From CAVSEK01 sp963726975 (GTDB lineage Bacteria; Actinomycetota; Actinomycetes; Mycobacteriales; SCTD01): a stretch of 61,232 nt of DNA. Below the pieces are notes generated by a model that saw only the letters and a list, made by a program, of their open reading frames with translations, ran no database searches and was not told the DNA's origin. The translations under genes and the position numbers were made by a program. Within the stretch, counting starts at the first letter, position 1; the number at the start of each line of letters is the position of its first letter. The stretch covers positions 1 through 61,232 of the forward strand of contig CAVSEK010000005.1 in assembly GCA_963726975.1 (NCBI GenBank), in the 5' to 3' direction. Positions 49,638 through 59,693 of the stretch are shown piece by piece.

Positions 49638-50261
49638 TCAGCGCTCCGCGGGCTGGACGAGGACGACGCCGCTGCCGTCGAAGCGCAGCGAGAACGGCTC
49701 CCCCGAGCCCTCCCCGACCAGCGAGCGCCAGGAGACGCCGGACACCAGCGACGTGCTGAGCTGTCCGCGGGAGGCGACGAAGGCGTCGGGGTCGACGACG
49801 AGCGACCGCCCGGGGGCGACCTCGAGCGCGATCGCCGGCCCGTCGCTGAGCACGGCGACCTGACCGCTGCCGCTCACGGTCGTCGTCGCCAGGCCCTGCC
49901 CGGAGGACATCCCGCCGAGCCCGGCGAAGCGGACGTCCAGGCGCAGTCCCGGGCCGACGGCGAGCAGCTGCTCGGACTCGACGGAGAGCGTGTCGCCCGC
50001 CAGGTCGACGACGGCGACGTACTGCGCGTCGACGGCGAGGTGCACCCGCCCGGTGCCGGTCACCTCCATGAGCTGGACGCTCTCCCCGGCCGCCTTGCGC
50101 TTGAGCGCGGCCCGGAACCCGTCGCCGCCGCCCGCGCCCGCGCCCTTGAACTGGACGGTGCCCGTGTAGGCGACCATCGAGCCCTGGGCAGCGCGCACCG
50201 CGTCGCCGTGCAGGTCGACCCTGAGCACCCGGCCGTCGGCCGTCATCGTGGCCACCGGCAC
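49638..50261 (-). CDS. AIM24-family protein, first of three
   Basis: 207 residues; the start is either GTG 50261 or ATG 50246 (MTADGRVLRVDLHG). The same beta-barrel motifs occur: RAAQGSMVAYTGTVQFKG, EVTGTGRVHLAVDAQYVAVVDL, GLATTTVSGSGQVAVLSDG, SFSLRFDGSGVVLVQPAE. It is the promoter-proximal member of the trio, with hairpin copy B between it and deaD. No signal peptide or membrane helix. The three-gene AIM24 array recurs in actinobacteria, but its role is not known. Confidence 0.85.
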   Translation of the reverse strand: MPVATMTADGRVLRVDLHGDAVRAAQGSMVAYTGTVQFKGAGAGGGDGFRAALKRKAAGESVQLMEVTGTGRVHLAVDAQYVAVVDLAGDTLSVESEQLLAVGPGLRLDVRFAGLGGMSSGQGLATTTVSGSGQVAVLSDGPAIALEVAPGRSLVVDPDAFVASRGQLSTSLVSGVSWRSLVGEGSGEPFSLRFDGSGVVLVQPAER

Positions 50262-50327
50262 CCCCCGTCCTCCGTGCCTCGAGCGGACCCTAGAGGGTGC
50301 AGCGCCGCGACTCCACCCCCTCGCGCG

Positions 50328-50370
50328 CGTCCGCCCGACGCGCCGTCGCCGTGTCCGCGTGGGGCGGACG
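50328..50370. repeat. Long hairpin element, copy B
   Basis: Inverted repeat (50328-50340 with 50358-50370; 13 bp with one mismatch) around a 17-nt loop, between deaD (3' end) and the AIM24 operon. About 35 of 42 positions are identical to copy A at 20191-20232, including the loop block GTGTCCGCGT. It may serve as the deaD terminator. Confidence 0.8.
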
Positions 50371-50381
50371 TCCGGGCAGGG

Positions 50382-52122
50382 CTACGCGCGGGGCGGCCGG
50401 GCGGGTGCGCTGCTGCGCGGGCCGGCGTCGCGGCGGACGGTGGCCTTGCGCCCCTTGACGAGGGTGCCGCGCAGCGCGGTGACGACCTCGTCGACCGCCG
50501 CCTCCGGCACCTCGACGAGCGAGAAGCGCTGGAAGATCTCGATGCTGCCGATGTCGCGGCCCGACAGCGACGACTCCCCCGTGACCGCGCCGACGAGGTC
50601 CTGCGGACGGATGCCGGACTCCCGGCCGCTGCCGACGAAGACCCGGCTCGTCTCCCGCCGGGCCCGCGCCGCGGTCGCCCGGCGGCCTCGCGCCCCCGCG
50701 CGGCCGGGCCGCCCGCGGGGCGGTCGACGACCGGTCGGGCGGCCGGCTGCACGATCTCGGCCTCGTCGGGCTCGCCCGCCGCTCTCGCGCGCGGCGAGCG
50801 AGGCGGCCGCGCAGGCCACCCGCTCCAGGTCGAACTCGTCGGCCAGGGAGGCGACCAGCGGGCCGTAGCGGTCGAGGTCTCCGGAGAGCAGCTCCTCGCG
50901 CAGCGCGCCGCGCAGCGACTCGAGCCGCTTGGCCCGCAGGTCCGCGACGCTCGGCAGCGCGGCCCGGGCGATCTTCTGGCCGGTCACGCGCTCGATGGTG
51001 TGCAGCATCCGCTGCTCGCGCGGCTCGGCGAGCGTGATCGCGATGCCCTCCCGGCCCGCCCGGCCGACCCGGCCGGTCCGGTGCACGTAGGTCTCCGGCG
51101 ACGACGGCACGTCGTAGTTGACGACGTGGGTGAGGTGGTCGACGTCGAGCCCGCGCGCGGCGACGTCGGTCGCCACCAGCAGGTCCGCGGTCTGCGCGCG
51201 CAGCCGGCCCATGACGCGGTCGCGCTGGTCCTGGCTCATCCCGCCGTGCAGCGGCTCGGCCCGGTAGCCGCGCCCGTCAGCGTCTGGGTCAGCGCGTCGA
51301 CCTCCTCGCGGGTCCGGCAGAAGACGAGGGCCGCGCCCGGCGCCTCGACGTCGAGCACCCGGCCGAGCGCCGCGGGCTTGTCGGCCGGCGCGACGACGTA
51401 CGCGGTCTGGCGGACGAGCGGGGACCGCCCCGGCGCCGGCGTCTGCCGGCGCGATGGCGATCCGGACGGGGTCGCGCATGTGCGACCGGCGGGCGATCCG
51501 GTCGATGTGGGCGGGCAGGGTGGCCGAGAACAGCACGGTCTGGCGGGACGCGCGGGAGCGGCCGCGAGGATCGCCTCGAGGTCGTCGGCGAAGCCCATGT
51601 CGAGCATCTCGTCGGCCTCGTCGAGCACGACCGTGCGCAGCCTCGTCGAGGCCGCAGGCTGCCCGCGGCTGAGGTGGTCCAGCGCCCGGCCGGGGGTCGC
51701 GACGACGACGTCGACGCCGCGCTCGAGCTCGCGCAGCTGCCGGCCGATCGGCTGGCCGCCGTAGACCGGCAGCACCCGGGCGCCGATGCCCGCGGCCGTA
51801 GCGGTGCAGCGCCTCCGACACCTGCATCGCCAGCTCGCGGGTCGGCGCGAGCACGAGGGCCAGCGGCCAGCGCGTCACGCGCGGGGCCGCGGCCAGGCCC
51901 TGCAGCAGCGGCAGCGCGAAGGCCGCCGTCTTGCCGGTGCCGGTGGCGGCCTGCCCGAGCACGTCGCGACCGGCGAGCAGCGGCGGCACGGCCTCGGCCT
52001 GGATCGGCGTCGGCTCCTCGTAGCCGAGGGCCGGACAGCGCCGCGAGCAGCTCCGCGCGCAGGCCGAGGTCGGCGAAGGTGCGGTGCGCGCCGGGTCGAC
52101 GGTCGGGCTCGGACGGGCTCAC
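50382..52122 (-). CDS. deaD: DeaD/CsdA-type DEAD-box RNA helicase (several frameshifts)
   Basis: ATP-dependent RNA helicase, about 580 residues after correction. GTG 52122 gives FADLGLRAELLAAL (Q-motif region). Motifs in successive frames: I ATGTGKTAAFALPLL, Ia APTRELAMQV, II VLDEADEMLD, III FSATLPAHID, IV/V VFCRTREEVDAL and LLVATDVAARGLDV, VI HRTGRVGRAG. A C-terminal RRM-like DbpA domain (RVFVGSGRESGIRPQDLVGAV, IEIFQRFSLVEVP, KGRKATVR) marks the DeaD/CsdA type. At least five frame breaks (about 50.7, 51.28, 51.44, 51.55, 51.8 and 52.03 kb) occur with no loss of conserved blocks, so this is a poorly resolved stretch of a real gene. Confidence 0.85.
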
Positions 52123-52339
52123 GGTCCCGGCCTCCCCCGCCACCCGCGCCGGCGCGCGCCCGGTCGTGGCCGGCCGCGGACCGGGCGGGCCGGTCGGGCG
52201 ATGCCGTCCCCCGCCGCAGCCCTTCCCGCCAGTCCCTGCACGTGGGCTACTCGGCCGGCGGCGCTGCTCGCCGGGCTCCTCGTCCTGCTCAGCGGCCGGA
52301 CCGCACGGTGCCGGTGACCGGGCCGGCTCGCTGGCGCTC

Positions 52340-52786
52340 GCGCCGGCGTCTGCTGGGACCGCACGCGCTTGACCGCCTCGTGGTCCCGGAGACCTCGCGA
52401 CGATCTGCTCGAGCGGGTCCCGGCTGTGCCGCCGCCGCGGTCGGGCGCGGCTCTGCGAGCGTCGGGCTGCTCGACCGTGGCCGGCAGCGCGGCCGGTCGG
52501 CTCCGGCCGCTGCCGGCGCCGGCCAGCGAGCTCGTCGACGCCCGGCGAGGCCGGGCTGGAGGCGGGCGAGAGCACCTCCTGCGCGGACAGCTGCATCATC
52601 AGCGCGCAGGGTGCCAGCCGCTGGCGATGATGCCGCCGAACGGCCCCGCGGCCGCGCGGCCGGGTCGACGTGGAAGGGCTGCGGGTCGTAGCGCCGGGCG
52701 AATCCGGGACCACGCCTCCTCCACCAGCACCGGCCGTGCTCGGTGGTGCGGCCCACGACGTAGTCCTCGAAGAAGCGGTCGGTCAC
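52340..52786 (-). CDS. MaoC-like dehydratase (frame broken, ends approximate)
   Basis: Hot-dog-fold (R)-hydratase-like protein, expected about 150 residues. GTG 52786 opens (M)TDRFFEDYVVGRTTEHG. Further conserved pieces occur in different frames: ARRYDPQPFHVD (the catalytic Asp/His region of MaoC), GPFGGIIASGWH, CALMMQLSAQEV and SPGVDEL. The piece after 52480 becomes unclear, so the 3' end is a guess from family length. Breaks are one-base shifts, like those in the neighbouring genes. Substrate unknown; enoyl-CoA-type compounds are expected. Confidence 0.6.
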
Positions 52787-52883
52787 AGCCGCGGAGGCTA
52801 TACCACCGCGGCGCAGCCCGTCGGTCGCTGGCGGGGACCACCGGCAGGGCACGATGCAGGCCGCCCGAGCGAGCGGAGACGCA

Positions 52884-53420
52884 GTGACGACGACCGAGCC
52901 GGTGCGCGCCCACGACGACTAGCGGGTCGCCCTACCGCGGGCCGCAGCCGTACGGCGTGACCGCCGACCTGGTCGAGCTCGGCGCGCTCGACCTCGACGG
53001 CGCCGACGAACGCCGTGGGTGCCGCAGACCGAGGCCGTGTCGTTCCGGCCGCTGACTGCTGTCGGCCAGCCAGGGCTACTTCGTCAACATCCTGCGGGTG
53101 CGCCGCTCCGGCATCCTGTCCCGGCACCGGGACGCCGGCCCGGTGCCACGCCCTGACGCTGCGCGGGCGCTGGCACTACCTCGAGCACGACTGGTGGGCC
53201 GAGGAGGGCGGCTACTCCTTCGAGCCGCCGGGCGACGTGCACACCCTCGAGGTGCCGGACGGCGTCGCGGAGATGTGCACGCTGTTCCACGTCACCGGCG
53301 GCTACGTCTAGGTCGACCCGGACGGCGTCCCGCAGGGCGTCGAGGACGTCTTCACCAAGATCGACGCCGCGCGACGGCAGTACCAGCAGGTCGGGCTCGG
53401 CGCGTCTCGTACGGCCGGGT
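52884..53420 (+). CDS. Cupin of the 2,4'-dihydroxyacetophenone-dioxygenase type (frame broken)
   Basis: The only plus-strand gene in the last 9 kb. Reconstructed pieces: WVPQTEAVSFRPL, QGYFVNILRVRRSGILSRHRD, HALTLRGRWHYLEHDWWAEEGGYSFEPPGDVHTLEV and MCTLFHVTGGYV, followed by DPDGVPQGVEDVFTKIDAARRQY. This is the ChrR/cupin fold of the 2,4'-dihydroxyacetophenone dioxygenase family, with metal-binding His in SRHRD and GDVHTL. Two in-frame TAGs (52920-52922 and 53309-53311) and several one-base shifts interrupt it. The second TAG stands where Tyr is expected. Real enzyme activity is unproven; the ends are approximate. Confidence 0.6.
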
Positions 53421-53436
53421 CGCTGCCCGCGCGGGC

Positions 53437-53894
53437 TCAGCCGGCCGGCGCGCTCCGGGCGCGCACGGCCCGCCGCATCGCGGTCCGGCCCCGCGCGGTG
53501 TCGCGGGCGTCGCCGTAGGCGGTCGCGAGCCGGAACCACGCCCGCCAGTCCTCCGGCGCCGCCTCGACCTCGGCCCGCCGCTCGGCGAACAGCGCGTCGG
53601 CCGCGTCGCGTGGTCAGCCGGCCGCTGGGCAGCCGCGGCAGTGTCGGCCGGGACCTCGGGCAGCCCGCCCTCGCGGGCCAGGCGCTCGCCCAGCCGCTGG
53701 GTGTCGAGCCCGAAGCGCACCTCGCCGGCGAGCAGCACCGCGCCGACGGCGACGAGCAGCAGCGACCCCGATGCCGAGCAGCAGCCCGGCGAGCCGGCCG
53801 GTGCGGAACAGGTCGACCGCCCGGACCAGCATGTACAGCGCCGAGCAGCGCCGGTGACGCCGACGAGCAGGACCGCCGTGGTGCGGGCCCTCAC
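53437..53894 (-). CDS. Membrane-anchored TPR-like protein downstream of dapB (frame broken)
   Basis: About 152 residues. GTG 53894 overlaps the dapB stop (GTGA). One or two N-terminal membrane helices (TTAVLLVGVT.. and GRLAGLLLGIGVLLLVAVGAVLLAGEVRFG in joined frames) lead to a soluble part, QRLGERLAREGGLPEVPAD, and then a single tetratricopeptide-like hairpin (WRAWFRLATAYGDARDTARGRTAMRRAV in another frame). The 3' end is the TGA at 53437-53439. A similar small protein follows dapB in many actinobacteria; function unknown. Frame breaks at about 53.61, 53.77 and 53.85 kb are likely errors. Confidence 0.65.
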
Positions 53895-54627
53895 AGGTCG
53901 AGCAGGGCGTCCAGGCCCACGGTCAGGCCCGGCCGGGACGCGACCTGCGCGCACGCCGAGCAGCACCCCCGGCATGAAGGAGGCCCGGTCGTAGGAGTCG
54001 TGCCGCAGCGTCAGGGTCTCGCCGGAGCCGCCGAGCAGCACCTCCTGGTGCGCGACCAGCCCGGCCAGCCGGACGGCGTGCACCCGCACGCCGGAGACGT
54101 CGGCGCCGCGGGCGCCGTCGAGCAGCCTGCGACGTCGCGTCGGGCATCGCGCGGCATCCCCTCGCGGGCCGGCGCGACGAGCTCGGCGGTGCGCCGGGCG
54201 GTGCCGCTCGGCGCGTCGGCCTTGCCGGGGTGGTGCAGCTCGACGATCTCGACGGAGTCGAAGAAGCGGGCCGCCTGCGCGGCGAAGCGCATCATGAGCA
54301 CGGCGGCGATGCCGAAGTTGGGGGCGACCAGCACGCCGGTCGGGCGTGCCCTCCAGCAGGTCGCGCAGCGCGGCGAGCCGGTCGTCGGTGAAGCCCGTGG
54401 TGCCGACGACGGCGTGCACCCCGGCCGCGACGCAGGCGTCGAGGTTGCCCATGACGGCGTCGGGGTGGGTGAAGTCGACGGCGACGTCGACGCCGGACAG
54501 GTCCAGGGCGTCGCCGGCGTCGAGGCCGCGACGACCCGCAGGTCGTCGGCGGCCTCGACGGCCCGGACGACCTCCGCGCCCATCCGGCCCCGCGCGCCCA
54601 GCACCGCGACCCGGACCTGCCGCTCAC
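53891..54627 (-). CDS. dapB: 4-Hydroxy-tetrahydrodipicolinate reductase (frame broken)
   Basis: NAD(P)H-dependent second enzyme of the DAP/lysine branch, about 245 residues. GTG 54627 overlaps the M16 peptidase stop as GTGA. After an early shift the conserved N-terminus reads VRVAVLGARGRMGAEVV (dinucleotide-binding GxxGxxG). Next come VAVDFTHPDAVMGNL, VVGTTGFTDDRL, APNFGIAAVLMMRFA, and the catalytic region EIVELHHPGKADAPSGTA with its His-His and Lys, then VHAVRLAGLVAHQEVLLG and LRHDSYDRASFMPGVLLGV. At least four one-base shifts (about 53.95, 54.13, 54.35, 54.53 kb) split it, but no conserved block is absent. It should be functional in the organism. Confidence 0.85.
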
Positions 54628-55929
54628 CGCACCAGCCCCTCAGGTCGCGGTCGCCGAAGGGCCCGACCGCGGCGAGCGCCAGGGGCCGGGTCAGGACGTC
54701 GGCGGCGACCGCCCGGACGTCGTCCGGCGTGACCGCCTCGATCCGGGCGAGCACCTGGTCGACCGTGCGCAGCGTCGCCGTCGACCAGCTCGGCCTTGCC
54801 GACGCGGCTCATCCGCGCGCCGGTGTCCTCCAGCCCGAGCACGGCCGCGCCGCGCAGCTCGCCCTTGCTGCGGGCCACCTCGGCGTCGCGCAGGCCGTGC
54901 GCCGCGACCTCGTCGAGCTCGGCGCGCACGAGCCGGACGACCTCGTCCACCTTGTCGGGGGAGCAGCCGGCGTAGACGCCGAAGGTGCCGGTGTCGGACG
55001 ACGACGACGCCCAGGACCACACCGAGTAGGCCAGGCCGCGCTGCTCGCGCACGCTCTGGAACAGCCGGGTGCTCGTGCCGCCGCCCAGCGCCGAGCTGAG
55101 CACCTGCAGCGCCCACCGCCGGGGGTCGTCGCGCACCAGCCCGGTCGTGCCGAGCAGCAGGTTGGCCTGCTCCCCCGGCCGGTCCTCCACGAGGACGTCG
55201 GCCAGGCCCTGCGGGCCACCGGTGCGCCGCCGCCGCGGGGCGGGGCCGTCGTCGGCGGCGAGCCAGCAGCGCGGAACGCCTGCTCGACGAGCTCGGTCGG
55301 TCCGGTCGTGGTCGAGCCCGCCGGACGACCGCGACGACCATCCGGTCCGGGGTGTAGCGCCGGCGGTACTAGCCGTGCACCGCGTCGCGGCTGCAGCGCC
55401 TCGATGCTCTCGACCGTGCCGATCACGGGCCGGCCGAGCGGGTGGTCGCCGTACAGCGCCTCCGCGAACAGCTCGTGCACGAGGTCGCCCGGGTCGTCGT
55501 CGTGCATGGCGATCTCCTCGAGCACGACGCTGCGCTCGGCCTCGACGTCCTCGGGGCGGACCAGGGACGACGGTGACCATGTCGCTGACGACGTCGACCG
55601 CGAGCGGCAGGTCGGTGTCGAGCACCCGGGCGTAGTAGCAGGTGTGCTCGTGGTCGGTGAAGGCGTTGCTCTCGCCGCCGACCTCGTCCAGGGCCGCGGC
55701 GATCGCCAGGGCGTCGCGCCGGGCGGTGCCCTTGAACAGCAGGTGCTCCAGGTAGTGCGACGCGCCGGCGAGCTCGGGGGCCTCGTCGCGCGAGCCGACG
55801 TCGACCCAGATGCCGTACGCCACCGAGCGGGCGCCCGGCACCGCCTCCGTCACGACGCGGAGCCCCCCGGGCAGCAGCGTCCGGCGCGTGGTGACGCCGT
55901 CGGACCGCCCGAGGGGCTCCGGGCGGCAC
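54624..55929 (-). CDS. M16-family zinc peptidase (frame broken)
   Basis: Processing-peptidase-like metalloprotease, about 435 residues, always next to pnp in actinobacteria. The inverted zinc motif HxxEH is intact in ASHYLEHLLFKGT; the downstream Glu lies in GGESNAFTDHEHTCYYARV. The inactive second half has LGGGTSTRLFQSVREQRGLAYSVWSW and GTFGVYAGCSPDKVDEVV. The likely start is GTG 55929, with the frame shifting soon after into VTTRRTLLPGGLRVV. Frame breaks occur at about 55.9, 55.57, 55.4, 55.3 and 54.78 kb, and a TAG (55369-55371) stands where the family has Tyr (HGYYRRRY). Treated as sequence errors. Confidence 0.8.
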
Positions 55930-55935
55930 GGGGGT

Positions 55936-58146
55936 CTAGGCCGCAGCGCCGGCGCGGACTCGGCGTCCGCCGCCACCGGGGTGAGGCTGATCTTGCCGCG
56001 CTGGTCGATCTCGGTGATCTCGACCTGCAGCTTGTCGCCGACGTTGACGACGTCCTCGACCTTGCCGACGCGCTTGCCGTTGCCCAGCTTGCTGATGTGG
56101 ACCAGGCCGTCCTTGCCCGGCAGCAGGCTGACGAAGGCGCCGAAGGCGGCGGTCTTGACGACCGTGCCGAGGAAGCGCTCGCCGACCTTGGGCATCGTCG
56201 GGTTGGCGATCAGGTTGATGGTCGCCAGCGCGGCCTCGGCCGCCGTGCCCGACGTGGCGCCGATGTAGATCGTGCCGTCGTCCTCGACGGTGATGTCGGC
56301 GCCGGTGTCGGCCTGGATCTGGTTGATCATCTTGCCCTTCGGGCCGATGACCTCGCCGATCTTGTCGACCGGGATCTTCACCGACAGCACGCGCGGGGCG
56401 TACGGGCTCATCTCGTCGGGCTCGTCGATCGCCTCGCCCATGACCTCGAGGATCGCGAGGCGGGCGGTGCGGGCCTGCTGCAGCGCAGCGGCCAGCACGT
56501 GCGAGGGGATGCCGTCGAGCTTGGTGTCGAGCTGCAGCGCGGTGACGAACTGCGGGGTGCCGGCGACCTTGAAGTCCATGTCGCCGAACGCGTCCTCGGC
56601 GCCGAGGATGTCGGTGAGCGTGGCGTACTCGCCGCCCTCGAAGACCAGGCCCATCGCGATGCCCGCGACCGGCGCCTTGAGCGGCACCCCGGCGTTGAGC
56701 AGCGACATCGTGCTGACGCGCAGACCGAGCCCATCGAGGTCGAGCCGTTGGAGCCGAGCGCCTCGCTGACCTGGCGGATCGCGTACGGGAAGTCCTCGCG
56801 GCTGGGCAGCACCGGCAGCAGGGCGCGCTCGGCGAGCGCGCCGTGGCCGATCTCGCGGCGCTTCGGGGAGCCCACGCGGCCGGTCTCCCCGGTGCTGTAC
56901 GGCGGGAAGTTGTAGTGGTGCATGTAGCGCTTGCGGTTCTCGGGGTTGAGCGTGTCGACCATCTGCTCCATGCGCGTCATGTTCAGCGTGGTGACACCCA
57001 GGATCTGGGTCTCGCCGCGCTCGAACAGCGCCGAGCCGTGCACCCGCGGGAGCACCTCGACCTCGGCCGAGAGCTGGCGGATGTCCTCCAGGCCGCGGCC
57101 GTCGATGCGGGCGCCGTCCTGGACGATGCGGCGGCGGACGACGGTCTTGGTCAGCGAGCGGAACGCGGCGCCGACCTCCTTCTCGCGACCCTCGAAGCGG
57201 CTGGCGAGCGACTCCTGGACCTTCGCCTTGACGGCGTCGGTGGCGGCCTCGCGCTCCTGCTTGTCGGCGATCTGCATCGCCGCGGTGAGGTCGGCCTCGC
57301 CGGCCTCGGTGACGGCCTGCAGCACGTCGTCCTCGTAGTCGAGGAAGACGGGGAACTCCAGCGGCTCCTTGGGGCTACTTGGCCTTGAGCTCGTTCTGCG
57401 CGCGGCAGATCGCGGCGATCGGGGCCTTGGCGGCCTCCAGTCCCTCGGCGACGACGTCCTCGGTGGGGGCGGTGCCGCCGCCGTTGATGACGTCGAAGAC
57501 GTTGCGCGTGGCCTCGGCCTCGACCATCATGATCGCGACGTCGCCGTCGTCGAGCAGGCGGCCCGCGACGACCATGTCGAAGGTCGCGTCCTCGAGCTCC
57601 TCGGTGGTCGGGAAGGCGACCCAGCCGTCGGCGGGTGCGGGCGACGCGGGTGGCGCCGACCGGGCCGGTGAACGGCAGGCCGGACAGCAGCACCGACGCG
57701 GCGGCGGAGTTGATCGCCAGCACGTCGTACAGGTGGGTCGGCTCGAGCGACAGGACGGTGCTCGACGACCTGGACCTCGTTGCGCAGGCCCTTCTTGAAG
57801 GACGGGCGCAGCGGGCGGTCGGTGAGGCGGCAGGTGAGGATCGCGTCCTCGCTGGGCCGGCCCTCGCGGCGGAAGAACGAGCCGGGATCTTGCCCGCGGC
57901 GTACATCCGCTCCTCGACGTCGACCGTGAGGGGGAAGAAGTCGAGGTTGTCCTTGGGGCGCTTGCTGGCCGTCGTGGCCGACAGCACCATCGTGTCGCCG
58001 AGGTAGATCGTCACGGCGCCGGCGGCCTGGCGGGCCAGCCGGCCGGTCTCGAAGCGGACGGTCCGCGGACCGCCCGGGTTGTCGATGACGGCGTCGGCGT
58101 ACTCGCTGCCGTAGACGTAGCTCTCGTTCTCGTGCTCTTCTGCCAT
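55936..58146 (-). CDS. pnp: Polyribonucleotide nucleotidyltransferase (frame broken)
   Basis: 3'-5' phosphorolytic exoribonuclease and polyadenylating enzyme, about 736 residues. ATG 58146 has GAGGAG upstream. Order: first RNase-PH domain (VRFETGRLARQAAGAVTIYLGDTMVLSAT), linker helices, second RNase-PH domain (RIDGRGLEDIRQLSAEV, HGSALFERGETQ, GSNGSTSMGSVCA, GIAMGLVFEG), KH domain (IPVDKIGEVIGPKGKMINQI) and S1 domain (TVVKTAAFGAFVSLLPGKDGLVHIS). Breaks lie near 57.88 (IPGSFF), 57.76, 57.64, 57.375 (an in-frame TAG), 56.73 and 55.95 kb. The stop is probably TAG 55936-55938. An essential-type gene in its normal place next to rpsO, so the breaks are almost certainly errors. Confidence 0.92.
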
Positions 58147-58300
58147 GGGTGGCGCTCCTCTTCACTGCGGAGCGGTCCCGGCGCGGGGTGCCGGCGCTCA
58201 GTGGAGGCGGCCGGCACGTGGTCCGGGCACCACTCCCGAGGACCGGACCCAGGGGCCGGGACAGGCGCGGGGGCGTCGCAGGACGGTCGTCCTACGACGA

Positions 58301-58326
58301 AGGGGAGCGCCCGGAGGCGCTCCCCT
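58301..58326 (-). terminator. Hairpin terminator after rpsO
   Basis: Perfect 11-bp stem (58301-58311 with 58316-58326) and a CGGA tetraloop, 10 nt downstream of the rpsO stop on the minus strand, between rpsO and pnp. In many bacteria such an rpsO-pnp structure both terminates and is an RNase-processing site. Confidence 0.75.
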
Positions 58327-58335
58327 GTCGTGCGT

Positions 58336-58605
58336 CTAGCGGCGAAGACCCAGCCGCGCGATGAGCGCGCGGTAGCGGTTGATGTCGGTCTTCTCCAGGT
58401 ACTTGAGCAGGCGGCGACGGCGACCCACCAGCAGCAGCAGGCCGCGGCGGGTGTGGTGGTCGTGCTTGTGCTCGCGCAGGTGGTCGGTGAGGTCGGAGAT
58501 GCGGCGCGACAGCATCGCCACCTGCACCTCCGGCGAGCCGGTGTCCCCGGGGACCGTGGCGTACTCGGCCATGATGGCCTGCTTGGTGGCGGTGTCGAGC
58601 GACAC
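58336..58605 (-). CDS. rpsO: 30S ribosomal protein S15
   Basis: 89 residues, GTG 58605, frame intact. Typical S15: VSLDTATKQAIMAEYATVPGD, GSPEVQVAMLSRRISDLTDHLREHKHDHHTRRGLLLLVGRRRRLLKYL and the end YRALIARLGLRR. It binds 16S rRNA in the central domain. rpsO-pnp adjacency is universal, with a hairpin between them. Intact while its neighbours are broken, as expected for a short gene at a random error rate. Confidence 0.97.
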   Translation of the reverse strand: MSLDTATKQAIMAEYATVPGDTGSPEVQVAMLSRRISDLTDHLREHKHDHHTRRGLLLLVGRRRRLLKYLEKTDINRYRALIARLGLRR

Positions 58606-58724
58606 GGTGCTCCTGTTTCGGTTGCGGTGTGCACCCGGGGCCTGCTTCACCCGGGCATGGACGTCACACCACCGGACGGGCCGGCGTACGACGAGCCTAG
58701 CAGCGCGGGCGGCGGACCCGCCGG

Positions 58725-59661
58725 TCAGGACCCGAGCAGGTCGCGGGCGCGCTGCACGTCGCGGTCCATCTGCTCCACCAGCGCGTCGACACCGTCGAAG
58801 GTCTCGGTGTCGCGCAGCCGGGCCCGGAAGCTCAGCCCGACCTGCTCGCCGTACAGGTCGCCGGTGAAGTCGAGGACGAACGCCTCGACCCGCCGCTCGA
58901 CGCCCGCGAAGGTCGGGTTGGTGCCGATGCTGATGGCCGCCGGCAGCTGCTCGCCGCCGCGCACCAGGTGGCCGGCGTAGACCCCGTCGGCGGGCACCGC
59001 GCTCCACGGCAGCGGCTGGAGGTTGGCGGTCGGGTAGCCCAGGTCGCGGCCGCGCTGGTCGCCGCGCACGACGACGCCCTCGACGCGGTGGTCGCGGCCG
59101 AGCGCGCGGGCCGCCTCCTCGACGTCGCCCGCCTGGACGCAGGACCGGACGTAGGTCGAGGACCAGGTCTGCCCGCCCGAGTCGTCGCCGCCGAGCAGCG
59201 GGACGCCCTCGACGCTGAACCCGAAGCGCCGCCCGGCGGCCGCCAGCGTGCCCACGTCGCCGGCGGCCTTCGCGCCGTACCGGAAGTTCTCCCCCACCAC
59301 GACGGCGCGGGCGTGCAGGTGCTCGACGAGCACCTCGTGGACGAAGGCGTCCGGCGACAGCCGGCTGAAGTCGCGGGTGAACGGCTGGACGCAGACCACG
59401 TCGACGCCGAGCTGCTCGAGCAGGTCGGCGCGGTAGCGCTGGCCGGACAGCACCGGCGGGTGGCTGCCGGGCCGCACGACCTCGCTGGGGTGCGGGTCGA
59501 AGGTCAGGACGACGCTCGGCACGCGCAGCTCGCCGGCGAGCGCCACCGCCCGCCCGACGATCTGCTGGTGGCCGCGGTGCACGCCGTCGAAGACGCCGAT
59601 CGTCACCACGCAGCGCCCCCACCCGGACGGGCGCGCTCGTCACCCCGCGCCAGCGCTGCAC
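58725..59661 (-). CDS. ribF: Riboflavin kinase/FAD synthetase RibF (frameshift near start)
   Basis: Bifunctional enzyme making FMN and FAD, about 311 residues. GTG 59661 opens VQRWRGVTSAPVRVG, the usual RibF N-terminus, then a surplus base near 59610-59625 shifts into VVTIGVFDGVHRGHQQIV, the FAD-synthetase nucleotide-binding motif. Then LTFDPHPSEVVRP, the flavin-binding ENFRYGAKAAGD and STYVRSCVQAGDVEEAARALGR, and the kinase domain GRDLGYPTANLQ, GVYAGHLV, SIGTNPTFAGVERRVEAFVLDF. Lies between rpsO and truB as usual. Confidence 0.92.
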
Positions 59662-59693
59662 GCCCCCACCCTGCCAGACCGGGCGGGCAGGGG

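Noticed and set aside
52084..52317. Small plus-strand ORF with a hydrophobic end between deaD and MaoC
   Set aside because: Overlaps the deaD start, lacks a ribosome site and lies in unreliable sequence.
53309..55371. TAG codons at positions where Tyr is expected (53309-53311 in the cupin, 55369-55371 in the M16 peptidase), plus further in-frame TAGs at 52920-52922 and 57375-57377, as a hint of TAG recoding
   Set aside because: TAG is the genuine stop of gluA, recA, the PHP-type gene and the AlkX-like gene, and the in-frame TAGs lie only in the error-dense end region, so base-call errors are simpler.
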